A stretch of DNA of 6,690 nt from contig SLOS01000377.1 of NCBI GenBank assembly GCA_007132365.1, forward strand, positions 1 through 6,690, in the 5' to 3' direction. Below are positions 1 to 6,031 of the stretch, in pieces. The number at the start of each line of letters is the position of its first letter. Position 1 is the first letter of the stretch. Position numbers and translations under genes: made by a program. The DNA comes from Bacteroidales bacterium. Its GTDB lineage: Bacteria > Bacteroidota > Bacteroidia > Bacteroidales > PUMT01. The notes beneath the pieces were generated by a model. That model was not told where the DNA came from, made no database searches, and saw nothing but the letters and a program-made list of their open reading frames with translations.

Positions 1-122
1 ACGGGCTGGTACTTTGTGTTCTGATTTGTCTATATTTCTCCCATAAAATTTTTTTCATTCGTCAGTGTGTAATTTTAAATGAAAAAAATTTCATCTACAT
101 TTATCCTTTTAAATAGTCTGGT
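1..122. other. Left-edge non-coding stretch upstream of the DUF4197 gene
   Basis: This AT-rich stretch holds no open frame that looks like a gene. It contains runs of T and A (around 47-57 and 81-90). It lies directly before the lipoprotein start and presumably holds its promoter. No Shine-Dalgarno-like purine run precedes the ATG at 123, which is normal for Bacteroidota. Whatever lies to the left is outside the window. Confidence 0.6.
73..103 (+). promoter_or_regulatory. Weak candidate promoter for the DUF4197 lipoprotein gene
   Basis: TACATTTA at 96-103 matches the Bacteroidota -7 element TAnnTTTG at all but its last base. TTTT at 73-76 resembles the -33 TTTG, with a 19-base spacer. Transcription would start near 110 and leave a leader of about 13 bases before the ATG at 123. 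In such AT-rich DNA a match of this quality can arise by chance, so this is a pointer rather than a call. Confidence 0.22.
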
Positions 123-869
123 ATGAAAAGGATGATAAAGAGAATTTTTCTGTTTGCACTGATACTTGCAATTGCAGGCTGTGCCGAATTAAGACAGCTT
201 TCAGAGCAGTTTGAATCTCCCCGCCCCCTTACCAACCAGGAGGTTATTGAGGGACTGAGAGAAGCGCTTATTATAGGATCAAACTCGGCCGCAGCCGGTC
301 TGTCGGCAACTGACGGATATTATCGTGACCAGGCCGTCAGGATAATGCTTCCACCCGAGGCACAAATAATCACAGATAACCTGTCACTTATTCCGGGCGG
401 AGAAAAACTTGTAGCAGATATAATACTCAGCATAAACAGGGCAGCAGAAGACGCGGCAAGGGAGGCGGCGCCAATATTCGCCGGGGCAGTCCGCAACATG
501 ACCATAGGGGAGGGATTTGCTATTCTAAGGGGTGAAAATGATGCTGCAACCCGGTACCTGAGCTTACATACCCGCAATGAACTTTTCAACCTGTACCAGC
601 CAAAAATAAAAAGTTCAACAGATAAGCCGGTCGTTGGAAATATTTCCACCAGTGAATCATGGAATACCCTTACCACGCAATGGAACAGGGTTGCCAATTC
701 GGCAGTGGGACGCATGGCGGATTTGAAACCTGTAGATGTGGACCTGGACCGATACCTTACGGATAAAGCACTTGACGGACTGTTTCTGAAACTGGCGCAG
801 GAGGAGGAAAAGATAAGGACCGACCCGGCTGCCAGGGTAACAGATCTGCTGAAAAGAGTTTTCGGATAA
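123..869 (+). CDS. DUF4197 family lipoprotein
   Basis: A 248-residue predicted lipoprotein of the DUF4197 family, whose biochemical function is unknown. Residues 1-20 form a lipoprotein signal: basic start (KRMIKR), hydrophobic core, and lipobox I-A-G-C with Cys20 as the lipidated residue. Ala at +2 suits the periplasmic face of the outer membrane, and no acidic surface-export signal follows. Family hallmarks are visible in order: GLREALIIGSNSAA at 44-57, DGYY at 64-67, VRIMLPPEA at 72-80, an Ala-rich helix with MTIGEGFAILRG at 126-137, AATRYL at 141-146, and a C-terminal block (ALDGLF 216-221, EEEKIR 227-232, LLKRVFG 242-248). The length is full for the family. The gene stands alone and converges on the NUDIX gene after 135 bp. 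The ATG at 123 is chosen because it gives a complete signal peptide; an ATG three codons later would also work. Family membership is confident; the role is not known. Confidence 0.93.
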   Translation: MKRMIKRIFLFALILAIAGCAELRQLSEQFESPRPLTNQEVIEGLREALIIGSNSAAAGLSATDGYYRDQAVRIMLPPEAQIITDNLSLIPGGEKLVADIILSINRAAEDAAREAAPIFAGAVRNMTIGEGFAILRGENDAATRYLSLHTRNELFNLYQPKIKSSTDKPVVGNISTSESWNTLTTQWNRVANSAVGRMADLKPVDVDLDRYLTDKALDGLFLKLAQEEEKIRTDPAARVTDLLKRVFG

Positions 870-938
870 TCCTCTGTAATATATTAATGGCGAGCATTAT
901 GAGAAAAAATCTACCGGAATAAAATGTTATTTGCATCG

Positions 939-963
939 CCGGTCAAGATGATGATAAGACCGG
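939..963. terminator. Weak hairpin between convergent DUF4197 and NUDIX genes
   Basis: CCGGTC at 939-944 pairs with GACCGG at 958-963 across a 13-base loop. It lies in the 135 bp between two genes whose stop codons face each other, where a bidirectional terminator is expected. The stem is only 6 bp and no T-run follows on either strand, so a standard intrinsic terminator is not demonstrated. Nothing else is recognisable in 870-1004. Confidence 0.25.
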
Positions 964-1004
964 GGAATACAAAACCATCCTTAAGGTAAGTCACTACCGG
1001 TTAG

Positions 1005-1559
1005 CTATTCAGGATGATACGGGGCATAGTTAAGTTTGGCTACTACTGATCTGAGCTTGCCGAGTTCTGGTCCTGAAGGAAATATTCCATTTTTAAGGCT
1101 GAGATTATTTTCAGGTTTAATTATTGTTTTCAGCCTGTTGACTGCAGTTCTCAGTATCAGGTCGTGATCAAAAGCAAGGGCCGGTATATCCTTTAAATTA
1201 AACCACATGGCATTAACCGCATCATCCCCGGCAACAGGATCAATTTCAGACATCTTTACAAATCCAAAATAGGCCACTGTAATTACCCTTCCTCTGGGAT
1301 CACGGTCCACTCCGCTGTATGCTCCCAGCTGCTCCAGCTCAACACCTTCTATTCCCGTCTCTTCATTCAGCTCCCGTGCAGCACACTTCAAAGTCGTCTC
1401 GTCCATATCCAGGAATCCCCCGGGGAATGTCCATCTGCCCTTATACGGTTCCTTACCCCGTTCAATCAGCATAACATTCAAATCTTCACCATCAAAACCA
1501 AAAATAACGGAATCGGCGCTTACTGCCGGCCTTTGATAATCGTAGCAATATTTACTCAT
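1005..1559 (-). CDS. NUDIX hydrolase, ADP-ribose pyrophosphatase-like
   Basis: A 184-residue NUDIX hydrolase, expected to cleave a nucleoside diphosphate linked to another moiety (ADP-ribose or similar) with Mg2+ in the cytoplasm. The NUDIX box is complete at residues 48-70: G48, E54, R62-E63-L64, E66-E67, G69, I70, fitting GX5EX7REUXEEXGU. Before it is the strand VIFGFDGEDLNVMLIERG with RWTFPGG; after it DRDPRGRVITVAYF (85-98) and FDHDLIL (130-136), a pattern common in ADP-ribose pyrophosphatase and NrtR-like proteins. The winged-helix domain of NrtR regulators is not seen: after about residue 150 there is only a short tail rich in Asn, Lys and Pro. The frame stays open to an ATG at 1646, but the extension is hydrophobic, unlike the family, and would run through the promoter region of the divergent gene, so the ATG at 1559 is preferred; an ATG at 1574 is also possible. 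The substrate cannot be fixed from sequence. Confidence 0.92.
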   Translation of the reverse strand: MSKYCYDYQRPAVSADSVIFGFDGEDLNVMLIERGKEPYKGRWTFPGGFLDMDETTLKCAARELNEETGIEGVELEQLGAYSGVDRDPRGRVITVAYFGFVKMSEIDPVAGDDAVNAMWFNLKDIPALAFDHDLILRTAVNRLKTIIKPENNLSLKNGIFPSGPELGKLRSVVAKLNYAPYHPE

Positions 1560-1612
1560 ATCGGACAAATGCATTAAAAAGCGTATGCGAATTATTTTGC
1601 AAAACAAGAAAT

Positions 1613-1620
1613 CAAAGTTA
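1613..1620 (-). promoter_or_regulatory. Candidate -7 box for the NUDIX gene
   Basis: Read on the minus strand this is TAACTTTG, an exact match to the Bacteroidota -7 consensus TAnnTTTG. It would start transcription near 1606 and give a leader of about 47 bases to the ATG at 1559. No clear TTTG is seen at the usual -33 distance, so support rests on the -7 match and its position. Confidence 0.35.
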
Positions 1621-1625
1621 ATTAA

Positions 1626-1633
1626 TATTTTTG
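1626..1633 (+). promoter_or_regulatory. Candidate -7 box for the glycosyltransferase gene
   Basis: TATTTTTG exactly fits TAnnTTTG. Transcription would begin near 1640, about 29 bases before the ATG at 1669, which supports that start over the earlier ATG at 1585. The nearest upstream TTTG (1596-1599) is 26 bases away, longer than the usual 19-21, so the -33 element is unconvincing. Confidence 0.35.
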
Positions 1634-1668
1634 CCAACTTTAACACTCCATTTAAAACAACAAAACAG

Positions 1669-2664
1669 ATGGTTTCTGTAATCTTACCATTTTACAGGCC
1701 AGGCATGAAACTTGAAGATGCCATTGAAAGCATTGTCAACCAATCTTTTACCGACTGGGAACTGATACTGGTTAACAACAATGCCTGTGAAATATCTTCT
1801 GCCATAGCCTACAAGTGGAGCGAGACTGATCAAAGGGTAAGAGTTATTACAGAACCTGTCCAGTCCGTTGCCCATGCTATGAATACAGGCCTGCGCCACG
1901 CATGGGCAGACCTCGTTGCAAGGATGGATGCCGATGATATCTCACTGCCGGGAAGACTGAAGAAGCAGGTGGAGTATATGACCAATAATCCGGGGACAGG
2001 TGCGGTGGCAACACAGACCATATTCAGCACTGACATTAAAAAAAGTAAAGGGTTTTCATTGTATGCCGACTGGCAAAACAGCCTGATCACTCACCGCGAG
2101 CATTATCTTGCACAATTTGTTGAGTCACCACTGGCCCAGCCAACCATTATGTTCCGCAAAGAGCTCATTGATCTTTACGGTTATTATAACACTGAAAATC
2201 TGCCTGAGGATTATGAACTATGGCTGCGGTGGTTTGAGCAGGGAGTCAGGTTCTATAAAATCCCTGAAACCCTGGTGCGATGGAACGATCACAGTGAAAG
2301 GCTGACACGGACTAATTCAAATTATTCTGCAGATGCTTTCCTGCATGTCAGGTATAAATACCTCGCCCGCTGGCTAAAAAAGAATATAACCCCGGGAAAA
2401 AATATTATAGTATGCGGCAGCAGTAAAAATATAATCCGTAAAGCTGAAAACCTTGCAGCACTGGGAATTAGAATATTCGGTTTTACGGATGTCAAACCTA
2501 AAAGTTCACCAGACTTAAATATTGTCCCCTACCAGGATCTTACCGATCCAAAAAAATACTTCATTCTTAACCTGATCTCTAAAAGGGGGGTCGGGCAGGT
2601 CATAAGAAGACATTTCAAAAAACTGGGTTTTACTGAAGGTAAAGACTTCCTGCTGGCCGGATAA
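1669..2664 (+). CDS. Family 2 glycosyltransferase with extra C-terminal domain
   Basis: A 331-residue GT-A fold glycosyltransferase that probably moves a sugar from a nucleotide-sugar donor onto a growing surface glycan at the inner face of the cytoplasmic membrane. The N-terminus is classic GT2: VSVILPFYRPG (2-12), SIVNQSFTDWELILVNN (21-37), then the metal-binding D87-A-D89 within ARMDADD. An acceptor-site acidic pair E180-D181 lies in LPEDYELWLRW, and the R-W-N-x-H motif is at 204-208. No transmembrane segment is seen. Residues from about 240 to 331 do not belong to the GT fold: KNIIVCGSSKN followed by alternating strands and helices looks like a small Rossmann-type domain. The ATG at 1669 places the first beta strand at residue 2; starting at 1585 would add 28 Lys- and Asn-rich residues and overlap the divergent promoter region. 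It stands apart from any polysaccharide cluster visible here, so donor and acceptor are unknown. Confidence 0.9.
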   Translation: MVSVILPFYRPGMKLEDAIESIVNQSFTDWELILVNNNACEISSAIAYKWSETDQRVRVITEPVQSVAHAMNTGLRHAWADLVARMDADDISLPGRLKKQVEYMTNNPGTGAVATQTIFSTDIKKSKGFSLYADWQNSLITHREHYLAQFVESPLAQPTIMFRKELIDLYGYYNTENLPEDYELWLRWFEQGVRFYKIPETLVRWNDHSERLTRTNSNYSADAFLHVRYKYLARWLKKNITPGKNIIVCGSSKNIIRKAENLAALGIRIFGFTDVKPKSSPDLNIVPYQDLTDPKKYFILNLISKRGVGQVIRRHFKKLGFTEGKDFLLAG

Positions 2665-2783
2665 ACTAAATAATTGGTATTTTAGCAGCCATTTCATAAA
2701 AGTGCACGATTCTGACATCTTTCCCGGTTCACGGGGACTGTTGATGACAGTATGGTGGCAGATCACCAAACTAATGTGTCTTA
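2665..2783 (+). other. Intergenic leader region before helD with three small inverted repeats
   Basis: The 119 bp between the glycosyltransferase stop and the helD start hold three short inverted repeats in a row: TTCCCG/CGGGGA (2721-2726 and 2732-2737, one G-T pair), ACTGT/ACAGT (2737-2741 and 2747-2751) and TGGTG/CACCA (2753-2757 and 2764-2768), with loops of 5, 5 and 6 bases. None is followed by a T-run. No exact TAnnTTTG box is seen; TATTTTA at 2678-2684 is a partial match. The region could be a terminator zone, a structured 5' leader of helD, or chance. Confidence 0.35.
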
Positions 2784-4844
2784 ATGATAAATAAAACCGA
2801 ACAACAGGAAAAGCAATACCTTGAAAAGATAAAACAGAAGCTTCTGGATGAGATAAACAAGGCAGATGTGAATATTGATGCCCACTCAAAGGATATTCAG
2901 GAATACAAGGATTATCTGTGGGAAAACCGGGCCGGAATGGACCATGCGGAAAAGGTTTCAATGAGACAATCCATCTGGCAGACCGCCCTTACGGGCGAAT
3001 CGGCCGCAGCCAGACAGAAAAGGCTACGGAAATTGCTTTCATCACCCTATTTTGGAAGGATTGATTTCACCGAAGATGGCAACATTGATAAATTGCCGGT
3101 ATATATAGGGGTCCACTCTTTTTTTGATCCCTCGCAGAACACCAATCTTATCCATGACTGGAGAGCTCCTGTCTCCGGCCTTTTCTATGATTCTGAACTG
3201 GGTAAGGCCCGTTTTGAGTCCCCCTCCGGCACCATAACCGGAAAGATATCATTGAAGCGGCAATACAGGATAAGACAGGGCAAAATGGAGTTCATGCTCG
3301 AAAGCTCCCTTAATATCCATGACGACATACTGCAAAAGGAACTCAGCAGGGCCACAGATGAAAAGATGAAAGAGATTGTGGCAACTATTCAAAGGGATCA
3401 GAATAAAATAATTCGCAATGACTCATCTCATGTACTGATCATCCAGGGAGTGGCCGGATCAGGAAAAACGTCAATAGCACTCCACCGTGTCGCTTACCTG
3501 CTTTACAAATACAAAGAATCGATTACCTCAAAAGATATTCTTATAATATCTCCCAATAAGGTTTTTGCCGACTATATATCGAACGTATTACCGGAGCTTG
3601 GAGAGGAAAAGATAGCAGAGACCGGAATGGAAGAGCTGGGCCGCCAGCTGCTTGAGAAGAAATACCGGTTCCAGACATTTTTTGAGCAGGTTGCCAGGGT
3701 GATTGAAGGAAAAGACAGGCAGTTTATCCGCCGGATAACCTTCAAGGCCTCACATGAAATGCTTAACAAGCTGAACAGGTATGTCACTTATATTGAAAAT
3801 GAGCTGTTTGTGCCGAATGATCTTAAGGTTGGCAGATACTATGTACCCTATACGTTTGTTGCCCAAAAATTCCTTGCCTTCAGCAGGGTTCCGCTATTCA
3901 GGAGATTTGCCGTAATGGCACAGCAGGTGGCTGATTTCATAACAAGGACACACAGAAAAGAGCTTAACTCCGCCGAAGTGAAAAAAGTAGAATCTGATAT
4001 CAAAAAGATGCTCAGATACAGTAACCTTCGTGATCTGTATAAACACTTCTATGATTGGCTTGGAGAGCCGGGATTGTATAAAAATACGAAGGGCGGTCTT
4101 GAATATTCTGATGTTTATCCGCTCATATATCTTAAACAACGTCTTGAAGGGGTTAACACAAATGACCGCGTAAAGCATCTTCTTATCGATGAGATGCAGG
4201 ATTATACACCTGTCCAGTATGCCGTTCTGGCCAGGCTCTTTCCCTGTAAAAAAACAATCCTCGGTGACACCAGTCAGTCTGTCAATCCCTATAGTTCATC
4301 TTCTGCCGATGATATCGGGATGGCTTTTGTAAATGCTGACAAGGTAAAGCTTCTGAAAAGCTACCGGTCTACCATTGAGATAACAAATTTTACACAATAC
4401 ATAAACCTTAATGATGAACTCATTCCAGTTGAGAGGCATGGAGAAGAACCGGCTGTAAAAGAATATTCCGCAAGCGACGGAGAGATACTGGGGATAAAGG
4501 ATGTTTTAACTGATTTCCGCAGCGGGGAATACAATTCCCTTGGAATAATCTGCAAGACACAGAAACAGGCCGGCTGCCTTTATGAAATGCTCAAAGATCA
4601 TCCTTCAGGGGTCTATCTTCTAAATCCGGAAAGCATTGCATTTGTAAACGGAGTGGTAATAACTACCGCCCATATGTCAAAGGGGCTGGAATTTGACCAC
4701 GTAATAGTTCCCTTTGTTTCGGAGAGCAACTATAAATCAGAAACCGACAGGAAAATGCTTTATATTGCCTGCACAAGGGCAATGCATAAACTGGATGTGA
4801 CCTGCACAGGGAAAATTTCAGGGTTCATAAAAGCCCGGAATTAA
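2784..4844 (+). CDS. helD: HelD-like RNA polymerase-recycling ATPase (superfamily 1)
   Basis: A 686-residue UvrD/Rep-type superfamily 1 protein of the HelD family. Characterised HelD proteins bind RNA polymerase and use ATP to release it from nucleic acid. Residues 1-85 are charged and helical, fitting the HelD coiled-coil arm that enters the polymerase secondary channel. Next come the HelD-specific GRIDF (91-95) and DWRAPVSGLFYD (125-136), absent from ordinary UvrD. ATPase motifs follow: Q motif TIQRDQNKIIR (201-211), Walker A GVAGSGKTS (222-230), Ia LIISPNK (253-259), II LLIDEMQD (466-473), III ILGDTSQS (492-499), IV LLKSYRST (523-530), V TTAHMSKGLEFDHV (627-640) and VI MLYIACTRA (658-666). 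About 200 residues between Ia and II would form the clamp arm. All catalytic motifs look intact. It is shorter than the Bacillus protein (about 770 residues). It follows the glycosyltransferase by 119 bp with no evidence of linked function. A DNA helicase role is the main alternative. Confidence 0.9.
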   Translation: MINKTEQQEKQYLEKIKQKLLDEINKADVNIDAHSKDIQEYKDYLWENRAGMDHAEKVSMRQSIWQTALTGESAAARQKRLRKLLSSPYFGRIDFTEDGNIDKLPVYIGVHSFFDPSQNTNLIHDWRAPVSGLFYDSELGKARFESPSGTITGKISLKRQYRIRQGKMEFMLESSLNIHDDILQKELSRATDEKMKEIVATIQRDQNKIIRNDSSHVLIIQGVAGSGKTSIALHRVAYLLYKYKESITSKDILIISPNKVFADYISNVLPELGEEKIAETGMEELGRQLLEKKYRFQTFFEQVARVIEGKDRQFIRRITFKASHEMLNKLNRYVTYIENELFVPNDLKVGRYYVPYTFVAQKFLAFSRVPLFRRFAVMAQQVADFITRTHRKELNSAEVKKVESDIKKMLRYSNLRDLYKHFYDWLGEPGLYKNTKGGLEYSDVYPLIYLKQRLEGVNTNDRVKHLLIDEMQDYTPVQYAVLARLFPCKKTILGDTSQSVNPYSSSSADDIGMAFVNADKVKLLKSYRSTIEITNFTQYINLNDELIPVERHGEEPAVKEYSASDGEILGIKDVLTDFRSGEYNSLGIICKTQKQAGCLYEMLKDHPSGVYLLNPESIAFVNGVVITTAHMSKGLEFDHVIVPFVSESNYKSETDRKMLYIACTRAMHKLDVTCTGKISGFIKARN

Positions 4845-4930
4845 AACGGTACTGCTCAGACCATGTCATTTTTAAAAGTTCGGGATCCATCCTTCCTGTT
4901 TAGGAATTCTCACTTCATTTAATTTCCTCT

Positions 4931-4951
4931 CTCATAATTTTGGAATTTGAG
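4931..4951. terminator. AT-rich hairpin between convergent helD and UroD-family genes
   Basis: CTCA-T-AATT at 4931-4939 pairs with AATT-TGAG at 4944-4951 around a TTGG loop, giving 8 bp with one bulged T. It lies in the 113 bp between two facing stop codons and begins 7 bases past the UroD-family stop on the minus strand. There is no T-run on either side, so it may act as a weak bidirectional terminator or only as a 3'-end stabiliser. The rest of 4845-4957 shows nothing recognisable. Confidence 0.28.
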
Positions 4952-4957
4952 CTGTAA

Positions 4958-5992
4958 CTATAAACCATTCCTCAGTGCCCTTGTAAATGCCCGGATGTTT
5001 TCAGTTGATACTCCGGGAGGCATGCCACCGCCAACTGACCAGAGGATATGGCTCTTATCTTTGATGGACCGGTACATCTTCAGTGTACCTTCACAGACCT
5101 GTTCCGGAGTGCCGGTTGCCAGTACATCACGCGGAGGGAGATTTCCCATTAGTGTGATATCCCCACCGGCAAGATCACGGATTTCCTGCAGTGAATGTTC
5201 GAAGCTGAAGTTAAAAATATTAACTCCGATATCCTTCAGATATGGAGTACTTATAATTCCCTGGGCATCATTATGAAAAAAATTGACCCTTGCATTGAAC
5301 GAGGAAAAAATCCGTTTCAGATATGGTAATGCAAAAGCACGGCACTCATCATCACCAACAAATCCCACAATATCGTCAAGTATAAGAATTCCATCTATTG
5401 ACGGGAATTTTTCCTTCTGATACTCCAGCCAGCTAATGGTAAACCGGGTTATTTTTTCAAGAAGCTTGTGTGTGTTATCGGGATCCATCATCATGGCCAT
5501 CATCAATTCAGTGGACCCCATAAGAAATGATGCTATATTCAATGGGCCACGGGCAATGGCAAATTTGATCTCATACCCGGCTTTTTGAATCTCGGTTTGA
5601 CAATTAACCAGTCGCTGTATGATAAAAGGAAGCAAACCGTCGGTTTTCGGGTTGGGATCTTTTATGCTGTTAACCCCGGAAATATCATTTATAATGGTTT
5701 CAGCATGAGGCAGTTCCTTTTCTGTCCATATCATCCTTGCTCCAAATGCCGATGGTTCGGTACACATGGCGAACTCGGACCAGAAACCGGGCATGAACAT
5801 TACATCGGGAAATGTTCTTTCCGCATGCAGATTAGCTTCCAGCCAAAGCTTCTCGGAAGAGTAATAATTAAGGGCGCTGATCCCATACCAGCCCGGAAGC
5901 CAGGGGCTATCTATAATAAAGGCAGCCGGTGGTTCAGGCAGTAATTCACCGTCAATTATTTTAAGAAGGTTGTGCCAGTGTAAGGTCTTCAT
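4958..5992 (-). CDS. Uroporphyrinogen decarboxylase-family protein (not HemE)
   Basis: A 344-residue TIM-barrel protein of the URO-D superfamily, which holds HemE and the corrinoid methyltransferases MtaA/MtbA/CmuA. Family landmarks: TEPSAFGARMIW (78-89), RGPLNIASFLMG (148-159), DGILILDDIVG (200-210), FFHNDAQG (238-245), MGNLPPRDVLATGTPEQV (282-299) and GGGMPPGVSTENI (321-333). It is not HemE: the N-terminal Arg-rich substrate motif (MRQAGRY type) is missing. It also differs from MtaA-type enzymes, whose zinc is held by His-x-Cys and a later Cys: here H240 is followed by N-D, and the later position reads G-G-G-M, so only the His remains. No signal peptide or membrane segment is seen, so it is probably cytoplasmic. 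It lies 39 bp downstream of the Gfo/Idh/MocA gene on the same strand, probably in one transcript. No Shine-Dalgarno precedes the ATG. Methyl transfer or sugar-linked catabolism is plausible, but the reaction is unknown. Confidence 0.85.
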   Translation of the reverse strand: MKTLHWHNLLKIIDGELLPEPPAAFIIDSPWLPGWYGISALNYYSSEKLWLEANLHAERTFPDVMFMPGFWSEFAMCTEPSAFGARMIWTEKELPHAETIINDISGVNSIKDPNPKTDGLLPFIIQRLVNCQTEIQKAGYEIKFAIARGPLNIASFLMGSTELMMAMMMDPDNTHKLLEKITRFTISWLEYQKEKFPSIDGILILDDIVGFVGDDECRAFALPYLKRIFSSFNARVNFFHNDAQGIISTPYLKDIGVNIFNFSFEHSLQEIRDLAGGDITLMGNLPPRDVLATGTPEQVCEGTLKMYRSIKDKSHILWSVGGGMPPGVSTENIRAFTRALRNGL

Positions 5993-6031
5993 GATAATCA
6001 GGCAGGTTATATGAGATTATTATTCCAATAC

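Noticed and set aside
320..715. Minus-strand open frame opposite the DUF4197 gene
   Set aside because: The plus strand encodes a full family protein with lipobox; the antisense translation has no motif.
1560..1646. N-terminal extension of the NUDIX protein to an ATG at 1646
   Set aside because: The added 29 residues are hydrophobic and basic, do not resemble the family, and would run across the divergent promoter region; the start at 1559 gives a normal NUDIX N-terminus.
1585..1668. N-terminal extension of the glycosyltransferase to an ATG at 1585
   Set aside because: GT2 proteins usually begin right at the V-S-V-I-L-P strand, which is residue 2 when starting at 1669; the extension is Lys/Asn-rich and covers the candidate -7 box.
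2774..2794. Six-codon upstream reading frame overlapping the helD start (MCLNDK)
   Set aside because: It overlaps the ATG at 2784 in another frame, but no ribosome site or amino-acid pattern suggests a leader peptide; probably chance.
2515..2961. Minus-strand open frame across the glycosyltransferase-helD gap
   Set aside because: It overlaps the 3' end of one clear gene and the 5' end of another, and its Pro/His/Ser-rich translation looks like antisense noise.
2784..4844. Reading the superfamily 1 protein as a phage-defence helicase
   Set aside because: UvrD-like motifs occur in defence systems, but the HelD-specific segments and the absence of nuclease, methylase or other defence neighbours favour RNA polymerase recycling.
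4947..5276. Plus-strand open frame opposite the UroD-family gene
   Set aside because: It lies almost wholly within the confident minus-strand gene and its translation has no recognisable domain; an antisense shadow.
5585..5944. Second plus-strand open frame opposite the UroD-family gene
   Set aside because: The opposite strand encodes conserved URO-D motifs throughout; this translation has no family features.
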